Assembly (NCBI GenBank): GCA_963753185.1
Contig: CAVWBO010000007.1
Coordinates: forward strand, 2,356,001 to 2,420,000
Direction: 5' to 3'
DNA length: 64,000 nucleotides
From: SZUA-442 sp963753185
Lineage (GTDB): Bacteria; Actinomycetota; Acidimicrobiia; Spongiisociales; UBA5794
The notes below the pieces were generated by a model that was not told where the DNA came from, did no database searches, and saw only the letters and a program-made list of their open reading frames with translations. This document shows positions 24,717-32,167 of this stretch, in pieces. The stretch's first letter is position 1. Every line of letters starts with the position of its first letter. Made by a program: the position numbers and the translations under genes.

Positions 24717-25097
24717 ATGGCAACTACCCACCACCCGGCACCGACCCACATCGGTTTCGGGCACCATCACGAATGGCTCTGGATCGCTGTCGGCGCCGTG
24801 GTCGTGGCGATCATCGCAGGTTCCATCTCATGGATCGTCATGCGTGATCAGCCCACCGTAACGGACAGCGCCCTCGCCGTCAGCGGGTTCGAGTATGGCC
24901 ACGAGGTGACCGCCATCCACATGCCGACGACAGGAGTGACGGGCATGTACTTCGGCTACAGCGGTGCCCTCGGCGCCGTTGTCGCCCCCGTGTCAGGGTT
25001 CGATCTGGACCACGACACGACGACCATCCACATGCCGTCAATTACAGTAACGGGCTCGTACTTCGGTAACAGCGGAGAGGTCGATCCGGAGAAGTGA
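24717..25097 (+). CDS. Small membrane-anchored His/Met-rich repeat protein
   Basis: A 126-residue protein. A histidine-rich cytoplasmic N-terminus (HHPAPTHIGFGHHHEW) is followed by one membrane helix (about 20-42). Two outward repeats come next: GHEVTAIHMP with VTGMYFGYSG, and DHDTTTIHMP with VTGSYFGNSG. The paired His/Met residues suggest metal binding, but this is inference. ATG 24717 follows GGAGAGGAG by six bases. It is 118 bases after the hydrogenase operon on the same strand, possibly under its own promoter. Confidence 0.65.
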   Translation: MATTHHPAPTHIGFGHHHEWLWIAVGAVVVAIIAGSISWIVMRDQPTVTDSALAVSGFEYGHEVTAIHMPTTGVTGMYFGYSGALGAVVAPVSGFDLDHDTTTIHMPSITVTGSYFGNSGEVDPEK

Positions 25098-25142
25098 CAG
25101 GAGCTCAGGCCGCACCTCAGCCACTGTGCACTCTCCTCGCAA

Positions 25143-26396
25143 CTATCCGGAGTCCCAGTCGTTCGTCGAAAGTGTGAAGACCAGCCTGAAGCCGCGGGGG
25201 TAGTCGCCCAGTTCGGTTCGGATCGAGTCGATGATGGCGTAGGCCTCTGCGAGGTCCGCCTGACTGGTGCCCGGCCTCGCAACGAGCCGGATCTCCATCA
25301 TTGTCCCCTCGATGCCTACGATCCACTCCTCTTGGCGGGCGTCGATACGTCGATAAACCCCGTCATGCCCGGCGAATCTGACCGTCGTCGCGCCCTCATC
25401 TGTCAACGCCTCTGTCAATGCCTGTTCGGGCACGGCTCTGAAGGTGATGTCGACATCACCGGACCCGTATCCGTTGTGCATCCAGCCCACGTTGCACGAG
25501 CCTCCGGAGCAGCGGAAACCATTCCACGAATACGCTCCTGCCGCATTCACAACGGTGGACGGCCAACCCCGGACCGATGTCGTGGTTGGCTGGTCCCGCG
25601 GCGCGTCGATCGTGATCGAGTCGAGAATGGTTTGCAGTTCGGTGAGGTCCTCGTCTGGAGTCCCGGCTCGATAGTGGGTGACGAAGACCTGGCGCTCGCC
25701 GTTCACGTCGAGGATGTACACGCTGGCGGTGCCGTCAGCCAGGAGGACGAGGTACTTGTCGGCCGGCACGCTGTACCAGATTTGAAGCTCGCCAGGAATG
25801 TTGCACGCTGCCCCGTCGAAGCCGTCAGGGATGGCCAGATCGATCCTCGTTGCTGGCAGGCCACCGAGCGTCGTGGCGAACGGGCCGGTAGCCCCCGTGA
25901 AGGGCTGAGTGAGAAGGGCGGCGGCCAGGTCATCGACGCTGGGGCCCACCTCGGTCAGTTCGTCCGCTTCTCCACCGGATCCCACGCACGGGTCGGAATA
26001 GATCGCATCAACGATCACGAAATCGAAGAAGAGCTCTCCAACCTGATCAGAGTGCTTGATGGCACCGGGGTAACCGTACTGGGTCTCCCACCCCTCCGGA
26101 ACGGTCAGTCTGAGATCCGCGACGGACCATGCGGAGGACGCAATGTCATAAGTGCCGGCCTCGACTGGTCCACTCGGCGGAAGCCCGGTGTTGACCGTTG
26201 CAGCCGTCCCGGATTTCGAGGTCGTCGAGGAGGTCGAGGTCGTCGAGGAAATCGAGGTCGTCGAGGAGGTCGAGGTCGTCGAGGAGGTCGAGGAACTGGT
26301 GGGTGTCGTGTCTTGGCCGGTTTGGGGGGCGCAGGCCGCCAGTCCGATGGTGGCCACGATCCATACATTCCTGAGTCCCCACGAGTTGATGTTCAT
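25143..26396 (-). CDS. Secreted lipoprotein with Ser/Thr linker, function unknown
   Basis: A 417-residue lipoprotein. It has a signal peptide with lipobox (IGLAAC, C22), then a low-complexity Ser/Thr linker (about 30-62) and two apparent related domains. The first (about 95-260) has VPEGWETQYGYPGAIKH and ATRIDLAIPDGFDG, with VYILDVNGERQVFVTHYRAG; the second (about 285-405) has YSWNGFRCSGGSCN and EIRLVARPGTSQADLAEAY. I do not recognise the domains; they resemble the Actinobacteria-type LpqN-like surface proteins only loosely. The ATG at 26396 directly precedes the signal peptide. Part of the first domain is duplicated inverted just upstream. Confidence 0.75.
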   Translation of the reverse strand: MNINSWGLRNVWIVATIGLAACAPQTGQDTTPTSSSTSSTTSTSSTTSISSTTSTSSTTSKSGTAATVNTGLPPSGPVEAGTYDIASSAWSVADLRLTVPEGWETQYGYPGAIKHSDQVGELFFDFVIVDAIYSDPCVGSGGEADELTEVGPSVDDLAAALLTQPFTGATGPFATTLGGLPATRIDLAIPDGFDGAACNIPGELQIWYSVPADKYLVLLADGTASVYILDVNGERQVFVTHYRAGTPDEDLTELQTILDSITIDAPRDQPTTTSVRGWPSTVVNAAGAYSWNGFRCSGGSCNVGWMHNGYGSGDVDITFRAVPEQALTEALTDEGATTVRFAGHDGVYRRIDARQEEWIVGIEGTMMEIRLVARPGTSQADLAEAYAIIDSIRTELGDYPRGFRLVFTLSTNDWDSG

Positions 26397-26715
26397 GATC
26401 AGGAAAGCTCGCTCCTTGGCATTCGTACGACAAAGAGCCCTCGCTGACGGCACCGCCAGCGTCTACATCCTCGACGTGAACGGCGAGCGTCAGGTGTTCG
26501 TCACCCAGTATCCCGCCGGGACTCCAGCCGAGGACCTCACCGAACTGCAAACCATCATCGACTCGATCAACATCGAAACCATGGAAGACCAGCCACCCAA
26601 CCCTCGGCTCTCCTGCGTCACCGAACGGGGCGGCAGGACCGAATCGAGACCGATCCCACCGCTGCCGTAGACTCCTGGGCGCGGAAGGGTCTCCACAGGC
26701 ACTTCACCAACGCAT
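26397..26715. other. Intergenic region carrying an inverted gene fragment
   Basis: About 320 bases between the lipoprotein start and tRNA-Arg. It is mostly occupied by the inverted partial copy described at 26440-26600. The remaining sequence before the tRNA contains TAGACT at 26669, a possible -10 box for tRNA-Arg. Confidence 0.6.
26440..26600 (+). pseudogene. Inverted partial duplicate of the lipoprotein gene
   Basis: Read on the plus strand this segment encodes ADGTASVYILDVNGERQVF, VTQYPAGTPAEDLTELQ and IIDSINIE. It closely matches the lipoprotein's own VYILDVNGERQVFVTHYRAG region encoded on the minus strand at about 25595-25745. It has no signal peptide and no upstream domain, and its start lies inside unrelated sequence. 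It is therefore a gene fragment, probably left by an inverted duplication or by decay of a second copy. Confidence 0.8.
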
Positions 26716-26788
26716 GCCCTCGTAGCTCAGGGGATAGAGCACCGGTTTCCTAAACCGGGTGTCGCAAGTTCGAATCTTGCCGAGGGCG
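26716..26788 (+). tRNA. tRNA-Arg (anticodon CCT)
   Basis: A 73-nt cloverleaf with acceptor GCCCTCG/CGAGGGC, D arm GCTCAGGGGATAGAGC, anticodon stem CCGGT/ACCGG with loop TTCCTAA (anticodon CCT, reading AGG) and T arm GCAAG TTCGAAT CTTGC, discriminator G73. CCA is not encoded. Confidence 0.95.
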
Positions 26789-27494
26789 CTCCCACCGGTA
26801 GCACTGAGCATTGCCGCCGCTCGCTCCATGCGGCTCGGCCGATCGGCACCCATGTCGGGTCGATTGCTCCAGCCCGATCGCCATTGGACGCCACTCCTTA
26901 GGTACCTCGAGATCGTGGCTCCCCGGGAACAAGGATCGTCTCTCAGGCGAACTGGAACCATGAAGCCAGGAGTCCTCATGACTGGTCCAGGAGGTCGATG
27001 TACCGTCGGTGTACTTCGTCTCGGCAGACGCGGACTGGCGATCGGGTTCGTTTCTCTGGCTCTGATCGCCACACCGGTCGCCGCTGTGCCACACGGTTTC
27101 GGCACATCGGCTAGTCCGGACCACTACGTCGCCGACAGCTCACTCCGTCCGTTGGCGTTGCGGATGCACTCTGCGTGGACTAGAGCGGAGCAGCTTCTTC
27201 GGTAGACACGTCAGCCACCGAGTGAACACGCTCGATGGCATTCTCTCTGTCGAACCCGATGGGACCGTGAACACGACCCTCCACGGCGCAGGCCGGCCAG
27301 CCCATCTCATCGACGGCGCTCCGATCAGCGAGGTTCCCGACATCCTCGCAGATTCGCCATGACAAGGGTCCCGGAGCGGACTCGCGGACTAGCGTTGACG
27401 AGGTCGCCAGTTTCAACTTTGCCGTAGGTACCCGATCATCACCCTGTCGAACAAGCCGTTGCCGCGCCGATACGTTGCGATGCCCCTGGGATCG
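26789..27494. other. 706-base region with only degenerate reading frames
   Basis: No intact gene is convincing. On the plus strand an 81-codon frame (26960-27205) encodes a signal-peptide-like start. A later frame (about 27188-27363) reads like protein (VNTLDGILSVEPDGTVN, HLIDGAPISEVPDILADSP) and ends in TGA at 27361. The pieces may be parts of one decayed secreted-protein gene. No repeat of the tRNA-Arg 3' end was found here. Confidence 0.45.
26960..27205 (+). pseudogene. Possible truncated secreted protein
   Basis: An 81-codon frame from ATG 26960. After a basic N-terminus (VLRLGRRG) comes a hydrophobic segment, LAIGFVSLALIATPVAAVPHG, that looks like a cleavable signal peptide with an AVA-like site. 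The mature part, SASPDHYVADSSLR, soon ends. The frame may continue out of frame at about 27188. This is too short to assign and could be a random frame. Confidence 0.35.
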
Positions 27495-29891
27495 TCAGAG
27501 GTACTCGTGGCGCTCGAGCCAATGCATCGCGAAGAAGCCTTGGAGGGACGGCAGGTAGAAGGTGATCACACGCCAGGTGATCGTCGCCGCGAATGCGGCA
27601 TTCTCGTCGACGCCGAGGGCTACGAGGAACCCGGTCATCACGGTCTCGGTCACCCCAATTCCACCCGGGACCGGGACCAGCCCTTGGAGGAGGTTCGTGG
27701 CGACGACAGCGACGAGGCAGGCTGCGAAGCTGATCGGGGTGTTAATCGCCTCCAGGACCAGCCACAGGGCGGCCGCCATCACCAGCCTGGTGACGAGGTT
27801 GCTCGTGAGAATGCCGACCGCTCGCCCCGGCTCCTTCAGCACCGCAACGAACGACCCCCACGACTCCTGGATCACCGGAAGCACCTTCTCACGAAGCCTC
27901 CTGATCCGCCAGAAGGCGGCCACCGTGATGAGGGCGATCCCTGCCACGACGAGGATCACGATGCCCCAGCTCACGTCGCCGCTCTCGAGGCTGACACCGA
28001 GGTCGAAGCCTCCCGCAAGGAAGGCGAGGATGAGGATGCTGGCCTCGACGAGGAACCCGCTGAAGCTGTCGATGGCTCCCTGTGTCACCGACTCCGTGAC
28101 GCCCACGCCGAACTTGTGGAGGAATGCCGAGTTCATCGCCACCCGGCCTGCGGCACTGGGAACGGCGAGGCCTATGAACATGATCGCAACCTGCAGAGTG
28201 ACCAGCGGCCAGAACGGGAGGGAGACGGTGACGGCGAACATCATCCCCATCGCCTGCGGCATGAACATCGTCTGGCCTACCGCCAGAGCCGAGACGATCA
28301 AGCTCCACGTCGCATCCTGCAGGATCGACCAGACCTCCACGAAGTCGATCCCGGCGATCATGGGAACCAGGGCTCCGAGCGCCAGGAGGAGGAGGAGAGC
28401 CGTAGCGAGGTTGCGAACTGAGACCCGACGCAGCTTCACCGGCTCGGGCAGACCTTCCCCGGTCGCCTCGGTCACCGCTTCCTGGATCTCCTTCATCGTC
28501 GCCTTGGCGTCGTCTGCCTCCTTGCGGGTTCCACGACTGACGGCCGGTAGTTGCAGATAGGGAAGCGTTGATACGAGGCGCTCGCTGCCAAGCCCTGCGA
28601 CGGCGGCGTCGACGGCACGGGCCGAGCCGAAAAGCAGTGCCATGGAGAAGAGCAATTCCACGACATCCTGGGCCCGGTCCGACTCGGACGCGACCAGTGA
28701 GCCGAACGTGAAGTCCCTGATGACATGGCCGGAATCTCCGTAGAGGACCGCATTGGTGGTGAGGGATCCGTGGCTGATCGATGCGTCGTGGAGGCGACCC
28801 ACGTCCTGCCAGATCCGTTTCAGGACGTCGTCTCCGATCTCAACAGCTTCGACTTCGCGCAGCGAAGGCAAGCCACCTCGCTGCACCAGAAGTGCGATCT
28901 CGGATGAGGTTTCGCCGGCTGCGATCACCTCGATCGCGCTGGCTCCGGTTCGCCCTGCCATCACGGCGACGAGCGCCTCATGTTCTACCGCTTGGAGCCG
29001 CGAGTAGCTGACGGAACGTCCCCCCTCCCGGTACCAGAGCATCCGCCATGCCTTGGCGATTCGAGCATTGTCCGAGGCGTCACGGCCGTAGGCCTTGATC
29101 GCGAGCGTGGACCCGTCCTGAGCGGTACCCACGAGACGGCGAACCCCCCATGTCTGCTCGGGGTCGAGCTGGACCTCGGTAACCGCAAGGCCCATTCCGT
29201 CGAGCGCATCGGCAACCTGGTTCGGATCCGGGTACCCCCGCGGCGAACCGAACGCGAAGAGCACCGAACCCGCTACCACCATGCCGATTCCCACGGATCC
29301 GATGGCATCCGAAGGGTCCGCATACCCGAGCGATACGGCCGCCAGGGCGCTCAGCCCTATCGTAAACCAGTCCAGACGGCGCATCGGCCTGCCCAAGTGG
29401 GGCGATGCGGCAACGAGCGTGGCGACGATGAGGACAACCCGCAGGACGGGCATGCGCGGATCGGGACTCTCGAGCCCGAACTCGGGGAACACGTAGGGCC
29501 AATCACCGTGCAGTGCCAGGGTGAGCACCACGGCGAGAACCATTGAACCGACTACGGCGACCAGGACGTCCCGCAGCGCACTACGCATCCTCGGCCCCAT
29601 GCGGACCATCACCACGATCACCGACACTGCGTAGATCAACCCGAACGTGAAGACCAGCTCCGTCACCGCGGTGAGCCACGAGGCCTGGGCAGCCACGAGG
29701 TCAGCTATCGCCCCCTCGGTCGCCGCTAAATGGTCCACGCCGTACACGCCGATGACCGTGAGCAGCAGGCCGAAGACCGCCGTCGTCAGGTCGGCGGCGC
29801 GGCGCACCCGGGGCTGTGAATCCGTCGAGACGAAGTACGTGAGGCGAAGCTTCCGGGTCGGACCCGTGCCTCCCTGCACAGCGGATGTCAT
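27495..29891 (-). CDS. Flippase-like (LPG-synthase TM family) protein with N-terminal pseudokinase domain
   Basis: A 798-residue membrane protein. Residues ~30-230 hold about six membrane helices. Residues 240-440 form a kinase-like domain, with LAIKAYGRDA as a possible VAIK lysine, SHGSLTTNAVLYG in the catalytic loop and VIRDFTFGSL in the DFG position. The usual HxD aspartate is serine, suggesting a pseudokinase. The last ~330 residues are an eight-helix MprF/AglD-type region with LVPVPGGIGVTETVMTG, typical of lysylphosphatidylglycerol-synthase TM proteins that move lipids. The lipid moved is unknown. The ATG is at 29891. Confidence 0.82.
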   Translation of the reverse strand: MTSAVQGGTGPTRKLRLTYFVSTDSQPRVRRAADLTTAVFGLLLTVIGVYGVDHLAATEGAIADLVAAQASWLTAVTELVFTFGLIYAVSVIVVMVRMGPRMRSALRDVLVAVVGSMVLAVVLTLALHGDWPYVFPEFGLESPDPRMPVLRVVLIVATLVAASPHLGRPMRRLDWFTIGLSALAAVSLGYADPSDAIGSVGIGMVVAGSVLFAFGSPRGYPDPNQVADALDGMGLAVTEVQLDPEQTWGVRRLVGTAQDGSTLAIKAYGRDASDNARIAKAWRMLWYREGGRSVSYSRLQAVEHEALVAVMAGRTGASAIEVIAAGETSSEIALLVQRGGLPSLREVEAVEIGDDVLKRIWQDVGRLHDASISHGSLTTNAVLYGDSGHVIRDFTFGSLVASESDRAQDVVELLFSMALLFGSARAVDAAVAGLGSERLVSTLPYLQLPAVSRGTRKEADDAKATMKEIQEAVTEATGEGLPEPVKLRRVSVRNLATALLLLLALGALVPMIAGIDFVEVWSILQDATWSLIVSALAVGQTMFMPQAMGMMFAVTVSLPFWPLVTLQVAIMFIGLAVPSAAGRVAMNSAFLHKFGVGVTESVTQGAIDSFSGFLVEASILILAFLAGGFDLGVSLESGDVSWGIVILVVAGIALITVAAFWRIRRLREKVLPVIQESWGSFVAVLKEPGRAVGILTSNLVTRLVMAAALWLVLEAINTPISFAACLVAVVATNLLQGLVPVPGGIGVTETVMTGFLVALGVDENAAFAATITWRVITFYLPSLQGFFAMHWLERHEYL

Positions 29892-30048
29892 CGCAGCAGA
29901 AGCTTCGTCGAACGCACAATGCCTCCTGCGCCGATCCTCGGTTGACGCAGCCCGGTGGTCAACGAGAAGCTAGCACTTCAGCTCTCCGCAACGCGATCGC
30001 GACAGGGTCAGGGGTCGGGCTGATGGCCACCGACTCGCTGTCGGATCC

Positions 30049-30264
30049 GCAACGGAAACCGCATTCCTGAACAACATCGTGTCGCAGGGCGACTACCTGT
30101 GCTTCTCGTTCGTGACCCTCACCACTGTCGGCTACGGCGACCTCACCGCCGCCAGCGATCTCGCCGAGAGGCTCGTGGTGGTCGAAGCCTTCCTCGGCCA
30201 GGTGTTCATCATCACCCTCGTAGCCAGACTGGTCTCCCTCTGGGGGAATCCGCTCCGACGCTGA
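30049..30264 (+). pseudogene. Truncated potassium channel (C-terminal pore half)
   Basis: The frame from about 30049 encodes ATETAFLNNIVSQGDYLCF, the pore helix and selectivity filter TLTTVGYGDLT, and the second membrane helix VVVEAFLGQVFIITLVARL, ending at 30264. It matches the C-terminal half of two-helix ion channels. The first helix is missing: upstream sequence in this frame has no hydrophobic segment. It is probably a 5'-truncated remnant; GTG 30079 could start only a half-channel. Confidence 0.8.
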
Positions 30265-30345
30265 CGACCCGAACGAAGGCGCTCGCTGGTGCGAACTGGT
30301 ATCGCGCCCATCGAGTTCTCGGCGCGGACGTGGCCGAGGCGCGAC

Positions 30346-32022
30346 TCAGCGAGTCGTCTGCGCGTCGATCCATGCCCTGGCATCTGCGTGCGCACGGGCC
30401 AGAGTTCCACCGATCCACTCATCGGACGGGTATACGTTCTCAGGTCCGATGATGTCGGCAACACCGGTGATATTGAGCTGCTCGATCACCCTGGGCGATG
30501 CGGAGACGATCATCAGCTTGCTGTCGACCTCGTTGAGCTTGATCCCATAACGGGAGATGATCTCCATGAACGTCGAGCCAAGATCGCTCTTCCCTCGAAG
30601 CCGAAGGATGACAACGGAGCGCCGCGAGTTCTCCGTGACTCGAGGCAGCGCATTCTCGAACACCGGAGCCGCAGCGAAGAACAAGCTGCCATAGGGCTGC
30701 AGCACCAGAACGGATTGCTCCGGCACCTCGGCCGGGGGGTCGATCTCCCTCGTCCGGCCGCTCCCGTCGAACTCCCACTCCTTCACCTTGACCTGATTCG
30801 ACTGTCGAATCACGTAGAGGATCACCGAGATACCCGCACCGACCAGAACGGCAGTTTGCAGCGGGATCAGCATCGTGAGCGTGAATGTGACAGCAAGGAC
30901 GGCGGCCTGAGTCGGACCGGTTCGCCATACCGCCTTGATGTCGGCGGGCTTGATGGTACGGAATCCGATCAGCATCAGGAGTCCCGCCAGGGCGGGCATG
31001 GCCATGTAGGCCACTGCCTCCCCAAGGACGAGGATGCACACGGCCATCACGACCGAGGCGATGACCATTGCCGCTTTCGTCCTCCCTCCCGCTTCCTTCA
31101 CCAGGGAACTCCCGGACATCGATCCACCAACCGGCATGCCCTGGAAGAGTCCCGACGCCACGTTGGCGACTCCCTGCCCGACGAAGTCACGAGAAGCATC
31201 GGGGTAGCGGCCATCCGGGTTTGGGAAGTTCGCTGATATCGCGGCGCCCTGCACCAGCCCAACGAACGCGAGCGCCGCGGCGGGAACGATGAGATCGACG
31301 ATCAGGCCCGGGTCGGGAAGGACGGGCAGCGGCAGTGACCCCGGTATCTCCGTGACGTCACCGAGTGTCGCCACGGTTCTGTCGATGATCACGGCCAGAG
31401 CGGAAGTAGCGACGATGGCCACGACCATTCCGAGTGCTCCTAACCGGGTTCGCTCCAGGATGATGATCAGAAGGATGGTGACGGTACCGATGAGCATCGA
31501 GGGCCAGTGCGCTTCACTCAGGTTGAGCAGGAGATCGAATGCGCGCAGGACACGGTTGGATCCCTCCGCCTCGTACCCGCTGAAGCTGTCCAGCTGTCCG
31601 AGAATGATGTTCACGCCCACGGCGTTGATGAAGCCCACCATTACGGCGTTCGACACCCAGCGGAGCAGGGACCCGAGTCTGAGCAGGCCGGCTACCAGCA
31701 TGATCACCCCGGTGATGATCGAGAGAGTGAATAGGGCCGACTCCGGGTCCTCACCAGTGCGAACGCTCGGCACGTCCGACACGATGATCGCCATGGCGCC
31801 GGTGGCCTGGACGGCCATGAAGGTGGAACTCGTGAAGAGGGCGCCGGAAACGGTGCCCACCATGTAGGCATAGAGCCCGAAGACAGGATTGACTCCGGCG
31901 AGGAGCCCGCCAGCAAGCCCATCCGGGACGCTCTCGACTCCCAGGACGAGACCTGCCACCGCATCCTGCTTGAGGCCCCTTCGTCGTCTCAGCGAGTCGA
32001 CCCGGTTCCTGATCCCTGTCAC
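30346..32022 (-). CDS. SulP-family inorganic anion transporter with STAS domain
   Basis: A 558-residue transporter. The N-terminal SulP motifs are visible (LVLGVESVPDGLAGGLLAGV near residue 24, RYPDASRDFVGQGVANVAS near 271). About ten membrane helices follow, then a C-terminal STAS domain (about 445-550) with VVILRLRGKSDLGSTFMEI. SulP proteins carry sulfate, bicarbonate or other anions; the substrate is not shown and no carbonic anhydrase or cys gene is adjacent. The gene stands alone, convergent with the channel fragment. Confidence 0.92.
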   Translation of the reverse strand: MTGIRNRVDSLRRRRGLKQDAVAGLVLGVESVPDGLAGGLLAGVNPVFGLYAYMVGTVSGALFTSSTFMAVQATGAMAIIVSDVPSVRTGEDPESALFTLSIITGVIMLVAGLLRLGSLLRWVSNAVMVGFINAVGVNIILGQLDSFSGYEAEGSNRVLRAFDLLLNLSEAHWPSMLIGTVTILLIIILERTRLGALGMVVAIVATSALAVIIDRTVATLGDVTEIPGSLPLPVLPDPGLIVDLIVPAAALAFVGLVQGAAISANFPNPDGRYPDASRDFVGQGVANVASGLFQGMPVGGSMSGSSLVKEAGGRTKAAMVIASVVMAVCILVLGEAVAYMAMPALAGLLMLIGFRTIKPADIKAVWRTGPTQAAVLAVTFTLTMLIPLQTAVLVGAGISVILYVIRQSNQVKVKEWEFDGSGRTREIDPPAEVPEQSVLVLQPYGSLFFAAAPVFENALPRVTENSRRSVVILRLRGKSDLGSTFMEIISRYGIKLNEVDSKLMIVSASPRVIEQLNITGVADIIGPENVYPSDEWIGGTLARAHADARAWIDAQTTR

Positions 32023-32167
32023 GATCGCTCCACCTGATTCTTGGTCACCGAGTCTGTGACAGTTGAGCCGTCAGGATCCCAGCACTGGCGCGCTTCGACA
32101 TCCTCCCGATGGGGTGAGGCGTGGGTTGCAGGTGTGGATATACGGTCACGACGGCCATCATTCCTCG

